A stretch of 28,643 bases of DNA from JBIOJM01 sp044450785 (GCA_044450785.1 JBIOJM010000098.1:1-28643), one strand, 5' to 3'; numbered from the stretch's first letter, positions 1 to 8,289 are shown. Made by a program: numbers and translations. Notes: generated by a model not told the origin, from the sequence alone.

Positions 1-1
1 C

Positions 2-331
2 TTCCTGCTCGAGTGGGCCCACGAGTTGAACGATTGGTCCGGAACCCCCACCGAGCTGCTCGCCCAGCTCAACACGCTCGTGGAAAAGAAGGTCAGGGCC
101 TTACCCCAGTGGCCAAAAGCGCCTTCAACGCTCGCCAAGGAACTGCGCCGCATTGCCCCCCAGCTCCGCTTGCATGGCATATCCGTTGCTTTCGAGAGAA
201 ACGTCGAAAAACGTCTGATCACCCTCACCAAGACCAATCGGCCCAAAAACCTGCCGTCACGGCTAAGTAACAATCTGATAGGACATTGCATCGCGGATAC
301 GTTCGACGAACAAAAATCCCCTGAGACGTAA
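2..331 (+). CDS. C-terminal end of a primase/helicase-type mobile-element protein (5' end outside window)
   Basis: The frame is open to the left edge, reading FLLEWAHELNDW before the first possible start (TTG at 26), so only the last ~109 residues are present. The stretch ending LPQWPKAPSTLAKELRRIAPQLRLHGISV followed by a basic tail is, in outline, the small C-terminal DNA-binding-like domain seen at the end of many plasmid and phage primase/helicase or AAA-type replication proteins. That assignment is from memory of the family pattern; no catalytic motif lies inside the window. The gene ends in TAA at 329-331, closely followed by a CCCC-GCAA-GGGG hairpin at 339-350. Together with the clipped TIR gene downstream it suggests the edge of an integrated element. 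It could be a decayed copy. Confidence 0.5.
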   Translation, partial: FLLEWAHELNDWSGTPTELLAQLNTLVEKKVRALPQWPKAPSTLAKELRRIAPQLRLHGISVAFERNVEKRLITLTKTNRPKNLPSRLSNNLIGHCIADTFDEQKSPET

Positions 332-952
332 CTCCAATCCCCGCAAGGGGCTGACACCTGACAGCAGTTTTTCCCCAACACACTCGTGTGCGCCATACGT
401 CCTCGACGTTTACCTCATAACCGTTAGCGTTCACACCGACTTTGGCACCCAGTTGGCAGGGCGCGTGAGAGCGGCTGCTCGAGGCGTCCGGCTTCGGCGG
501 CCTCCGCGGAGGCGCGCATCTCCTCGACGAGTTGATCTTGGTGGTCGTAGAAGTAGGTCTTTGAACTCCGATGAAATTCCCAGGTTGGGTGGCAGGGCCA
601 AGCCAGCACCAGAAGGCTGGGACAACATCCTGTCAGCGGATCGATCCGAAGCTGCGGCGGGCCTCCGCTCCGCTTCGCCTCACCATCCCAGAAGGCGAAT
701 TCGCCCAGGGGCCAACACCTCCGCGCTTCGCGCGGAGGACCGAGAAGGTCGCGGCCCCCCGAAGGATTCCATCCTATTGAGCGTCAGGTTAATGACTTCA
801 CAGGGATCCCCGCCGCGTGCCGGAAGCCAAACACCGGCGGCTAGCGCCGTGCCGCTCAGATATCATGCGGCCTCCGATTCCGCCAACCCTCGCACATCGA
901 TCTTGCCAGTGACGGCGGCGGAGCGTTCTAGTCAAGGGATTCCACGCTCGCG
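332..952. other. Gene-poor stretch with hairpins; no convincing gene
   Basis: No frame in these 621 bases reads like a conserved protein. The longest plus-strand frame (453-1031) is arginine/proline-rich, as expected from GC-rich non-coding DNA. A minus-strand frame around 427-609 contains a more protein-like piece (YFYDHQDQLVEEMRASAEAA) and could be a remnant of a gene, but it has no good start and I do not recognise it. Visible structures are a CCCC-GCAA-GGGG hairpin at 339-350, a 12-nt perfect palindrome GGCGAATTCGCC at 694-705, and a 9-bp-stem hairpin at 718-738. Confidence 0.6.
718..738. repeat. Extragenic 9-bp-stem hairpin
   Basis: CCTCCGCGC and GCGCGGAGG form a perfect 9-bp stem around a TTC loop. 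There is no T-run, so it is not a classic terminator. A hairpin of similar composition occurs at 2498-2518, which suggests a dispersed extragenic palindrome family. Confidence 0.6.
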
Positions 953-1504
953 TTGCAAGTCGCTAACGCCTGCCGTGAGAGCGGCCTGGACGCCTTCACG
1001 CATACGGAGCTCCTTCCTGGCGCAGATGTGAGTGATGCGATACGGGAGGCCATTGCGGAAAGTCGGGTATTCCTCATCATTCTCCCGCCATCAGGACTCA
1101 CATCATGGATGGTTTTCGAGATCGGGGCAGCACAAGCATGGGATAAAACGATCTGCGCCGTTCTCACCGACCCATCGTCAACCCGCTTGCCGGCATGGTT
1201 GACTGGCATCCCCCTCTACACGACCGGAAGGCTCGAGGATGTCATCAAGGCGATCAATCTAAGTATTAATGAATTGACGGAAGAGGATCGTATTCTATTG
1301 GCCAAGATTTTTGCCGGTATGGGGATTTCGGTTGACCAACTCGCCCTCAACCCAAGACGGCTCGGCGATCTCGTAAAGAGATTCAACGCGGGCAGGGGCA
1401 AGACCGTTTCCGCAGAACGCCTCCTCTCTGAACTCCTCAGACTTCGCAAGCAAGGCAAGTTGGTCAAGAATCGCTCTCCCAGTCGATCGGGCTCCAAACG
1501 GTGA
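953..1504 (+). CDS. TIR-like domain protein, N-terminus clipped
   Basis: Residues 1-75 match the later part of a TIR/TIR-2 fold: helix A plus the GLDAFTHTELLPGADVSD segment, then SRVFLIILPPSG, then SWMVFEIGAAQA, in which E56 (S-W-x-x-x-E) sits where TIR NADases carry their catalytic glutamate. TIR proteins of this type cleave NAD+ or signal in anti-phage defence. The first beta strand, usually a FISY-like motif, is absent: the frame is closed by TAG at 929-931, and the only early start is TTG at 953. About 110 further residues form a helical, basic C-terminal extension ending in a Ser/Arg/Lys tail. This is either a 5'-truncated gene or one with an upstream frameshift. It is convergent with the methyltransferase gene. 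Function beyond the TIR core is unknown. Confidence 0.6.
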   Translation: MQVANACRESGLDAFTHTELLPGADVSDAIREAIAESRVFLIILPPSGLTSWMVFEIGAAQAWDKTICAVLTDPSSTRLPAWLTGIPLYTTGRLEDVIKAINLSINELTEEDRILLAKIFAGMGISVDQLALNPRRLGDLVKRFNAGRGKTVSAERLLSELLRLRKQGKLVKNRSPSRSGSKR

Positions 1505-1633
1505 GTCCGCCTGAGCCGGCGCCTGGGCGGACCCAGCCCGCCGGGGCGTCATACGGTCGATCGGGTATTCTGTCCGCGGGAGATTGACTGCACATTGTTT
1601 CACATTGCGAGCGATCCCAGGATGATCGGCGCA

Positions 1634-2422
1634 TCACCGTCGCCTCGCGAAGACGATCCACGCCCCGGCGCGCAAGCCGTGGGCGAACCAGGGGGCCGCG
1701 ATGGTTGCGGCGGAGACCCGGTCCAGCGGCAAGACCTCATCGATCCGGAAGCCGGCAGCGCGGAGCTCGCCTTTCAGCTCCCTAAAGCGGTAAAGGTGTA
1801 CCCGCATGCCGGCCATGCCACGGTAGGTCATCTCGCGGTCGCCCAGCTCGCCTCGGTGAAACAATGCCCTCCAGGCCTGGTCTCGTAGCCACTTTCGTCC
1901 CGGGCCGTTTTGAAGGTTGAGCCAGAGATTATGAACGTGAACGGCGATCCGGCCGCCCGGCCGCACGATGCGCCCGGCCTCTGCCAGCGCGCGACGCCGC
2001 GATGCCCGCCCGCGAATCATCCCCAAGGTGCTGAACATCGAGAGGGCGTAGTCGAAGCTCCGGTCGGGGAAACAGCCGAGCCGGCACAGATTCGCCTGGA
2101 TCCGAACCAGGTCGATCCCTTCCGCCCGCACCTTGAAACCGACCCTCTCGAGCATCGGGCGCGACAGGTCCACGGCGGTCACCGAGAACCCTTTTCGGGC
2201 AAAACGGATCGCGTGCCGGCCCGTCCCACAGCCCAGGTCCACCAGACTGCCCGGTACGACGAACCGTAGGTCGAGCGCGCGCTGATCCGCCCGGAACAGC
2301 GGGTGGTCCGCGAAGTAGTCGTCTTCTTCCGCCGCCAGCCGTGACGTATGCGCATACTCCCAGAGCGGGGCGTCAACGCCGTCCGGGAGCCGCCATGCGG
2401 GTGGAACCTTTGTGAAGTTCAT
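1634..2422 (-). CDS. Class I SAM-dependent methyltransferase
   Basis: Predicted 262-residue cytoplasmic methyltransferase. Motif I is VDLGCGTGRH (about residues 61-70), followed by the acidic end of strand 2 (VTAVDLS) and the post-motif RIVRPGGRIAVHVHN, all typical of the Methyltransf_11/25 Rossmann fold. The N-terminus (PLWEYAHTSRLAAEEDDYFADHPLFRADQRAL) resembles small-molecule or quinone-type methyltransferases, but the substrate cannot be read from the sequence. I chose the ATG at 2422; a longer in-frame form could begin at TTG 2473, but its extra residues do not look conserved and neither start has a strong Shine-Dalgarno sequence. It converges on the TIR gene, with 129 nt between the two stop codons. 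Confidence 0.85.
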   Translation of the reverse strand: MNFTKVPPAWRLPDGVDAPLWEYAHTSRLAAEEDDYFADHPLFRADQRALDLRFVVPGSLVDLGCGTGRHAIRFARKGFSVTAVDLSRPMLERVGFKVRAEGIDLVRIQANLCRLGCFPDRSFDYALSMFSTLGMIRGRASRRRALAEAGRIVRPGGRIAVHVHNLWLNLQNGPGRKWLRDQAWRALFHRGELGDREMTYRGMAGMRVHLYRFRELKGELRAAGFRIDEVLPLDRVSAATIAAPWFAHGLRAGAWIVFARRR

Positions 2423-2820
2423 GGATTTGGAAGACCCGGACAGCCGATTGATCAAACGAGCAGTCTCTCTCAACGGCCCCGACGTTGCCAGTACTCACCC
2501 GCGGACGCGCTCCGCGGGGGATCGATTTCGCTCGAAAGCCCTCTGGCGGTCAATCGCCTTGTACCCACTGGACGAACGCCGTGGCGCGGATTACACTAAT
2601 TGAGTGTTAGTATTCGCGGTCAGTCATTTCCATCCGGTCTGATCTGTATATTCATTATCGTCAAGGGGTATTCCGGCGTGTGGAGCTCGTTCCACGTTGA
2701 CCGCGATCGAGGCTTTCGCGGAAACTTCGCCTTCCTCAGCCAGGCCCGGTCGCCGAACAAGACTGGCCCAGGTGAATCCAGCCGATGCCCCTCTGGAATC
2801 CCATCGTGGAAGGATTGTCA
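2423..2820. other. Intergenic region between divergent genes, with one hairpin
   Basis: This holds the upstream regions of the methyltransferase (minus) and the small plus-strand ORF. A perfect 8-bp stem (CCCGCGGA / TCCGCGGG, loop CGCGC) lies at 2498-2518. The bases around 2580-2660 are locally AT-richer and may carry promoter elements, but I cannot define -35/-10 boxes with confidence. No gene is supported here. Confidence 0.5.
2498..2518. repeat. Extragenic 8-bp-stem hairpin
   Basis: CCCGCGGA, loop CGCGC, TCCGCGGG: a perfect stem with no trailing T-run. It lies about 75 nt upstream of the methyltransferase start. Confidence 0.6.
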
Positions 2821-2991
2821 ATGATGAGCGAGTCCAAGGACATCTCGAAGAAACGGTTATCCGCCTTTCTCGCTGCGCGGCTCCGCGCAAAGCGGAGCGA
2901 TAAACCCCGAGACCAGCCGGCGAGCACCGAGTCGAGACCGATTGTCTCCGCGCCGTCGGAGCAGACAACCGGGCCGGTCACACAATCATGA
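2821..2991 (+). CDS. Possible small basic hypothetical protein
   Basis: A 56-residue frame starting MMSESKDISKKRLSAFLAARL. The ATG at 2821 is preceded by a good Shine-Dalgarno sequence (GGAAGG at 2808-2813, 7-nt spacing), which is the main support. Residues 1-25 would form a basic amphipathic helix; the rest is Pro/Ser/Thr-rich and low in complexity. A GCTCCGC/GCGGAGC hairpin (2880-2898) lies inside the frame, so the stretch may instead be part of the extragenic palindrome background. I do not recognise a family. Confidence 0.3.
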   Translation: MMSESKDISKKRLSAFLAARLRAKRSDKPRDQPASTESRPIVSAPSEQTTGPVTQS

Positions 2992-2997
2992 CCGACG

Positions 2998-3060
2998 CGG
3001 CGAGCGGCAGACCGGGGATCGCTGTCCCGCAAGTCACCTTCCTCGACCGGCCGCTCGCCG
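2998..3060. terminator. Large inverted repeat between convergent genes
   Basis: CGGCGAGCGGC (2998-3008) and GCCGCTCGCCG (3050-3060) are perfect 11-nt complementary arms around a 41-nt loop. The element lies downstream of the small plus ORF and 55 nt beyond the stop of the minus-strand amylase gene, a position suited to a bidirectional transcription end. It lacks a U-tract, so the terminator role is inferred. Confidence 0.4.
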
Positions 3061-3114
3061 TTCTCCCCGCCGCCCTGTGAGGTTCCCGCTCCAGGGTCAT
3101 TTCGCCCGCCTCGG

Positions 3115-4689
3115 TCACGGAGGCGTGGCGAAGACCCGGCCGGAACGAGGCGCGAGCGCCAGATCGCGGAGCACCCCCTGCTCCACCCGCACGGTGTCGT
3201 GAGCCCAACATTCCGCCCAGACCCTCTCGTCGGGAACGAGGTTGCCCAGGGGCAGGTCGAGCCGTCGCGTGTGGCGGCCGGCGTTCAAAACCACGACGAT
3301 GGCCTCATCCTGCAAGCACCGGGCGTAGGCGACAACGTTGTCGTCAGCCCGGAGGAACCGGAACTTACCCCGCCGCAGCGCCGGCCGCTGGCGGCGCAGG
3401 GCGATCAGCCGTTGAAATTCGTGCAAGAGCTCCGTGTCCCAGACTTCGGTCTTGTGCCAGGGAAAAGCTCCGCGGTTGGCCGGGTCGTGACCACCGGCCA
3501 TGCCGATCTCGTCGCCGTAGTAGATCGACGGCGCGCCGGGATACGTCATCTGGAACAGGGTCGCGAGCCGGAGGGCCGACTTGTCACCCCGCGCCAGCGT
3601 GAGGAACCGAGCCAGGTCGTGGCTACCCAGCAGGTTGAGCATCACGCCCGACACCTCGGGATGGTAGAGCCCAAGCAACCGCTCGATGTTTCGGCGAAAC
3701 GCCTCGGCCGTGGTCGGTCCCACCGGAAAGAGACTCGTCCTGCGAAGGTCGTCCTCGTTGACCGCCTCGCCGATGAAGAAGGCAAGACACGCCCGCGTGA
3801 ACTGATAGTTCATGACGGCGTCCCACATGTCCCCTTCGAGCCACCGCTCCGCATCGGTCCAGACCTCGCCGACGATGTACGCCTCTCTATTGGCGGCTCG
3901 AACGCGCTGCCGAAACTCACGCCAGAAGCTGTCATCGTCGATTTCGTTGGGGACGTCGAGCCGCCAACCATCGATGCCAAACTCGATCCACATCCGGCCG
4001 ATGCCCCAGAGGAACTCCCGTACTTCGGGGCAATTGGTGTTAAATTTGGGCAGAGCGTGCAATCCCCACCAGGCTTGATAATTCGGCGCCTTCTGGGCGT
4101 CATAGGCCTGTAGAGGAAAGCCCTTGACCGTGAACCAGTCGAGATAAGCGGAGTTCGGACCGTTCTCCAGAATGTCGTGGAACGGGAAGAAGCCGCGGCT
4201 CGCGTGGTTGAAAACGCCGTCCAGGACGACGCGAATGCCCCGGGCATGGGCCAGGTCGACCAGGCGACGGAGAGCGGACGTTCCGCCCAGCATGGGGTCG
4301 ACCTTCTCGTAGTCGTGCGTGTGATAGCGATGGTTGCAAGCCGATTGAAAGATCGGCGTGAAGTACACCGCGTTGATCCCCAGGTCCGACAGGTAATCCA
4401 GGTGCTCGACGACGCCGATCAGGTCGCCCCCCTGATAACCGTGGTACGTCGGCGGCGCACCCCATTCGTCGAGATGCCGGGGCTTCGGCACCGTCAAGCT
4501 CCGCGCGAAGCGATCGGGAAAGATCTGGTAAAAAATCGCGTCGCGGACCCAGTCAGGCGTCTGGGGAACGACCACGGGCGGCTCCGTCGTCGAAATCAGG
4601 GAAGATGGTGGCGCCAGCGCCGAGCAGCGGAAGCGGCACGCTGCCGCCCGACTCACGGACGGATGCGGTCGAGCCGTCCGCGTGGCCAA
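3115..4689 (-). CDS. GH13 alpha-amylase family enzyme (neopullulanase/cyclomaltodextrinase-like)
   Basis: Retaining alpha-glucan hydrolase with a (beta/alpha)8 barrel. Numbering from the TTG at 4689, all four GH13 regions are visible: region I DGVFNH (157-162), region II GWRLDVPNE with nucleophile D245, region III GEVW with acid/base E275, and region IV LLGSHD (354-358). The N-E after the nucleophile aspartate and the IFYQIFPDRFARS opening fit subfamily GH13_20 (neopullulanase, cyclomaltodextrinase, maltogenic amylase). The usual N-terminal CBM34 dimerisation domain is missing; only ~45 low-complexity residues precede the barrel, and a C-terminal beta domain follows. The start is uncertain: TTG 4689 has GAGGG 8 nt upstream and lies just past the stop of the upstream gene (4701-4703), implying coupling; a GTG about 40 codons in is the alternative. 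No signal peptide is evident. Confidence 0.88.
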   Translation of the reverse strand: MATRTARPHPSVSRAAACRFRCSALAPPSSLISTTEPPVVVPQTPDWVRDAIFYQIFPDRFARSLTVPKPRHLDEWGAPPTYHGYQGGDLIGVVEHLDYLSDLGINAVYFTPIFQSACNHRYHTHDYEKVDPMLGGTSALRRLVDLAHARGIRVVLDGVFNHASRGFFPFHDILENGPNSAYLDWFTVKGFPLQAYDAQKAPNYQAWWGLHALPKFNTNCPEVREFLWGIGRMWIEFGIDGWRLDVPNEIDDDSFWREFRQRVRAANREAYIVGEVWTDAERWLEGDMWDAVMNYQFTRACLAFFIGEAVNEDDLRRTSLFPVGPTTAEAFRRNIERLLGLYHPEVSGVMLNLLGSHDLARFLTLARGDKSALRLATLFQMTYPGAPSIYYGDEIGMAGGHDPANRGAFPWHKTEVWDTELLHEFQRLIALRRQRPALRRGKFRFLRADDNVVAYARCLQDEAIVVVLNAGRHTRRLDLPLGNLVPDERVWAECWAHDTVRVEQGVLRDLALAPRSGRVFATPP

Positions 4690-4700
4690 ACCAAAGGCCC

Positions 4701-7049
4701 TCAGGGAACCTTGAACCGGTACCAGTAAATCTGCTGCCGATCCCCGCGCACGCGCAGATCATCCAGCATCGATTCCATCTCGAGCTTGAGCTTGGGCTGC
4801 CGGTTGTAAGATCGATCGCCGACGCGGACGTCCACCTTCCGCCTGAAGTCGATGAGCTTGGGGCTGAGCCAGATATCGAGCCGGGTCGCGCCTCTCACCT
4901 TGAACTGGATCAGGTTGCTCAGGCTGCTCGACTTCATCTCGATCGTGGCGGGCTGGAGGTTCTTGCCAAGCATCTCGACGGCCTCCGGCGCCGTGATGCG
5001 GCCGGGACTGAACTCGCGAACAACGACACCGTAAAACCGGTCGTCGCAGCTCCGGGCCGTGTTGACCTTGAACGATTTCGGATACGGGTCGCGGCGGTGC
5101 CGGTCCATCCAGTCGAACGCACGCGGGATCTCCTCCGGAAGGTCCTCCAGGCCGCGCCGGTAGTACTCCACGTACGTGATGTCCCAGGCCTTGAGAATCA
5201 ATGGCTTGATATAATTATTATAGACGACCTCGTTGGCCGCCGGGGCCAGGTCGCCGATCACGACGAACAGGGGCAAACGCTCGTGGTGGGGCAGATATTT
5301 GGGGACGTATTTGGCCGGCAACCCTGAGATCACCACCACGCCGGCGAACAGGTCCGGATGGGCCAGCGCAAGGTCCCAGGCCATATTAGCCCCCGTGACC
5401 TGGCCGGCCGCAAACACCCGGTCGCTGTCGATCGAGTAGCGCTTGCGGGCGTCCCGGAGCGCCAGCTCGGCGGCGGCGTGCTCGCTGGCCGTGTAACGGT
5501 AATCCGGCTGCTGGTTCGGCAAGTTATATTCCGGCGCGATCACGATGTAGCCCCGGCGTGACGCCTCGACGGCCCACTCGTCGATCGCGGCGCTGGGGCT
5601 CTGGCCGTCTTGATGGAGCACAACGATCGCCGGATAGCTCCGCAAGGGATGATATTCCGGCGGGAGCCGGACGGCGTAGTCGGTGGGCTCGTTGTTTTCC
5701 TCCTCCACGACGCGATGCAGCATCGTCTTCTCGGCTGTCGTCGCGTCGTCGTGTCGAGGTGGGGGCATGAGCTGGACGATCCGGGTCAACAGCTCGAGCC
5801 GGCGAATCATGTCGGCGGCGCCGCCCACGGCCGGCCATTCGAGGCCGTCGAGCGTGGCCGTGTACTCGCTCCGCGCCGCAGGTGAGCCCGCGTTGAAATA
5901 CTCGCGGACGTGGCCGCGCGCTCTCCACAGCGTCTCGGCACCCTTCAACTCCGGCGCGGCGAACTCCTGACCCGCGACGTAACCTGACATCGCCAGCGCG
6001 AACTGGGCTCCCTCCTTAACGCCCGGCCCGGACCTCGCCTTCCGCCACGCGGCGAACCGGTCGCGGACCGCATCGGGCGCTTCGTCCATGGCCTTCAAGA
6101 CTTCCGCCAGCGGCTCTTTCCAGAAACTCCGCTCCGAGCTGGGCAACTGGGCAGCCAGCTTGCGCAGGTCGGCGGCCAGGGCAAGATCGGCGGCGTGCTC
6201 CTGCTCCTCATGCCGCTGGATCTCGCGGACCTCGACCTGAAGCTCGATCGGAATCCCCTTTTCCTTGAATGATTTCATCAGACTCGACACGCGGTGGTAT
6301 TGCTGCGCTTGGCGACTGACGTCGATCGCCGCCCGCCGATCCGCTGCCTCGGCCTGGAGGATGTACGACCGTGCGTTGGCGACCCGCTCCTTCAGGTCCG
6401 CCTTGGGAAAGTCAACAACCAGACGATCGAGCTCCTGCTTGGCCTCGGCGTGCCAGCCCATATCCATGAAGAATCGGACCACTCGCTCGCGTTCCTCCAC
6501 TCGCTCGCGCTGCTCCATGTCTTTCCGATCCACTCGCGCCAACAGGCTCGTCATCACCTTGCGAGGAATCTGGTTGGTCTCGACCAGTCCAACCCAGAAA
6601 CCGTCCACGCCCCGAATCTTGACGATGTGCGGACTGATCTCGATAATCGCCTGCTCCATCCGGATGGTCTTGTTCAAATTCGACCCGATGTACCGAAACG
6701 ACCGGCGGCCACGCTCGTTCCACGGCCCGGCCTCCACACGGACCACTTCCTTGGGCGGGAGCCCGCCGTGCACGGCCATCGGCTGCACCAACTGAAAACG
6801 CTCGCCGGTCCGAAAGGCGTTGTTCGCCTCGATCTTCTCGATCTTCGAGTCGCGAACCACGACCCGTTTCAAGCCGTCGGAAATGTACACCAGGGTGTTG
6901 TCCCGGTCGGGTGCACCCTGGCCGCGGTAGACAATCCCGCTCTTCATGATCACCGAATCGCACCGGCCATCCGTCCAGGCCCAGAGGAGACACGCGCCGG
7001 TGACGAAGGTCCTCCAAACCAACACCTTGGATCCGCGATATGACCTCAT
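4701..7049 (-). CDS. Large exported protein with a degenerate alpha/beta-hydrolase domain
   Basis: 782 residues. ATG at 7049 is preceded by GAGGGA with good spacing. Residues ~1-30 form an export signal (basic start, LVWRTFVTGACLLWAW). Residues ~30-160 are a beta-rich domain of planctomycete type; 165-340 are helical and charged, probably coiled coil (REEVEERERVV-like runs). Residues ~455-640 follow the alpha/beta-hydrolase order of prolyl-oligopeptidase/esterase-like proteins (YAVRLPPEY, YPAIVVLHQDGQSP, RRGYIVIAPEYN, DSDRVFAAG, AHPDLFAGVVVISG). The nucleophile elbow, normally G-x-S-x-G, reads GQVTG (549-553) with Val in place of Ser, so hydrolase activity is unlikely. A ~140-residue C-terminal domain is unrecognised. 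The next gene, the amylase, starts 12 nt downstream. Possibly a secreted binding or scaffold protein. Confidence 0.75.
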   Translation of the reverse strand: MRSYRGSKVLVWRTFVTGACLLWAWTDGRCDSVIMKSGIVYRGQGAPDRDNTLVYISDGLKRVVVRDSKIEKIEANNAFRTGERFQLVQPMAVHGGLPPKEVVRVEAGPWNERGRRSFRYIGSNLNKTIRMEQAIIEISPHIVKIRGVDGFWVGLVETNQIPRKVMTSLLARVDRKDMEQRERVEERERVVRFFMDMGWHAEAKQELDRLVVDFPKADLKERVANARSYILQAEAADRRAAIDVSRQAQQYHRVSSLMKSFKEKGIPIELQVEVREIQRHEEQEHAADLALAADLRKLAAQLPSSERSFWKEPLAEVLKAMDEAPDAVRDRFAAWRKARSGPGVKEGAQFALAMSGYVAGQEFAAPELKGAETLWRARGHVREYFNAGSPAARSEYTATLDGLEWPAVGGAADMIRRLELLTRIVQLMPPPRHDDATTAEKTMLHRVVEEENNEPTDYAVRLPPEYHPLRSYPAIVVLHQDGQSPSAAIDEWAVEASRRGYIVIAPEYNLPNQQPDYRYTASEHAAAELALRDARKRYSIDSDRVFAAGQVTGANMAWDLALAHPDLFAGVVVISGLPAKYVPKYLPHHERLPLFVVIGDLAPAANEVVYNNYIKPLILKAWDITYVEYYRRGLEDLPEEIPRAFDWMDRHRRDPYPKSFKVNTARSCDDRFYGVVVREFSPGRITAPEAVEMLGKNLQPATIEMKSSSLSNLIQFKVRGATRLDIWLSPKLIDFRRKVDVRVGDRSYNRQPKLKLEMESMLDDLRVRGDRQQIYWYRFKVP

Positions 7050-7421
7050 GCTGGGTTCCCTCGCGCTCCTGCCCTGATAGCGGGGAGTAGGGAATGGGGG
7101 GTCGGGAGTGCATCACAGACTGGCCCGCTCTCTCCGCTCTCCACTCACGCCTCTAAGCCCATTGTGACAGCCTCGCCCGTCAGGTCAAGCCGCCACGTAG
7201 TCCGGCGGTCGTTCGCCCGCATTTCTTTCGATGCCCTGGAAGTGACACCCCGACCGTCGCCCGGTCACGATGCCGAAGCCGCGGGGCGGCGGTGATCGTC
7301 GTCCCGTTCAGGCCGCGGTGTCTGGTGGCAAAAGACGGTCGCGCCGCGTAGGCTGGAAGCGGTGGTGGCAAAGGGTCGACTCGCCCCGGCGGATCGGTTT
7401 CCCAGGAAAGGTGACTACCAG
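7050..7421. other. Divergent intergenic region
   Basis: 372 bases separate the minus-strand exported protein from the plus-strand zinc-ribbon gene, so both promoters should lie here. A low-complexity G/A tract at about 7080-7110 (GGGGAGTAGGGAATGGGGGG) resembles the complement of the C/T-rich tract at 11065-11105 and appears to be a dispersed degenerate repeat. No gene and no clear promoter boxes were identified. Confidence 0.5.
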
Positions 7422-8231
7422 ATGGCGACCGAGCGACTCAAATTCCGCTGTTATCGGTGCAACCAGCTCCTGGCTGTGGCACCGAGCAAGGCAGGCACGG
7501 TGGTGTCCTGCCCCAAGTGCCAGGCGGACCTGCTGATCCCCGGCGGCGAGCCGCGGGCAAAAGGGGACGGAGAGAACCGTGCCAAGGGCGAGGTCGAATC
7601 CCGCACAAGGGTCGAGACCGAGGCCCCGGCCCGGCGCGAGGGCGAACCACGGGCCCGGGCCGAAGCGGCCGCCATCCTGGGCTTGAGCCCGGCGCCGCCG
7701 AAGCCAGCGCCTGTCCCTGTGTTCATGGGGGAGATCGCGGGCGTGATCCCACCGGATCTCGCCGACCTGCGACCCGAGGACCTGCGGGTCGAGGCTGAGT
7801 TTTTCGAGAACCTGACCCGCCTGCCGGCGCCGGCCACGACCGTCGAGCCGACCCACTGGCTGGTGCCCGAAGCCATCTCAACCTCTTATTCGTCCGAGCC
7901 GCTCTCTCCTCCGGCTCCCAACCCGCCCGGCCCGGAGCCCCTGAGCGAGATGAGGCCGTCCGAATCGTTCTCCGTGCCTCCCGAGACGGCCGACCGAGTT
8001 CCCGGGCCGTCCGAGAGGCCCTCCCGGCCCGACGAGGTCAGCTCGATCGGCGCGCACATCGAGATCGAGCCGCCCTCCATCCTCCCGCCCGGCGCCGAAA
8101 TTCGCCGCGTCAGTGAGGTCGTCCTGCCTGCGTCGGTCGTGCTGGCGTGGTCGCTGTTCGTCCTGGCAGGCATCGCAGCGGCATTCGTCGCGGGTTTGAT
8201 GATGGGGCATTTCCTCTGGAAAACGCACTGA
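7422..8231 (+). CDS. Zinc-ribbon membrane-anchored protein of planctomycete type
   Basis: 269 residues. The start is ATG 7422, preceded by AGGAAAGG; an earlier in-frame start at 7362 adds nothing conserved. The N-terminal zinc ribbon has C10-x2-C13 and C30-x2-C33 (FRCYRCNQLLAV, VSCPKCQADLLIP), a module very common at the N-terminus of planctomycete proteins of unknown role. Residues ~40-230 are a long charged then Pro/Ser/Glu-rich linker with no recognisable fold. A single membrane segment near the C-terminus (VVLAWSLFVLAGIAAAFVAG) is followed by a short tail ending FLWKTH. The ribbon is probably cytoplasmic. It precedes ilvD by 58 nt on the same strand, but no functional link is apparent. 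Confidence 0.75.
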   Translation: MATERLKFRCYRCNQLLAVAPSKAGTVVSCPKCQADLLIPGGEPRAKGDGENRAKGEVESRTRVETEAPARREGEPRARAEAAAILGLSPAPPKPAPVPVFMGEIAGVIPPDLADLRPEDLRVEAEFFENLTRLPAPATTVEPTHWLVPEAISTSYSSEPLSPPAPNPPGPEPLSEMRPSESFSVPPETADRVPGPSERPSRPDEVSSIGAHIEIEPPSILPPGAEIRRVSEVVLPASVVLAWSLFVLAGIAAAFVAGLMMGHFLWKTH

Positions 8232-8289
8232 AACTTGACAACTGAATGCTGAATACTGAAAACTGAAAGCTGCTGACGGGAGCCGCACC

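Noticed and set aside
453..1031. 192-codon plus-strand open frame
   Set aside because: Arg/Pro/Ser-rich composition, no domain, and it overlaps the TIR gene in another frame; long open frames are expected by chance at this GC content.
3199..4113. 304-codon open frame opposite the amylase gene
   Set aside because: It is a mirror of the amylase codon pattern; the minus-strand frame has all four GH13 motifs.
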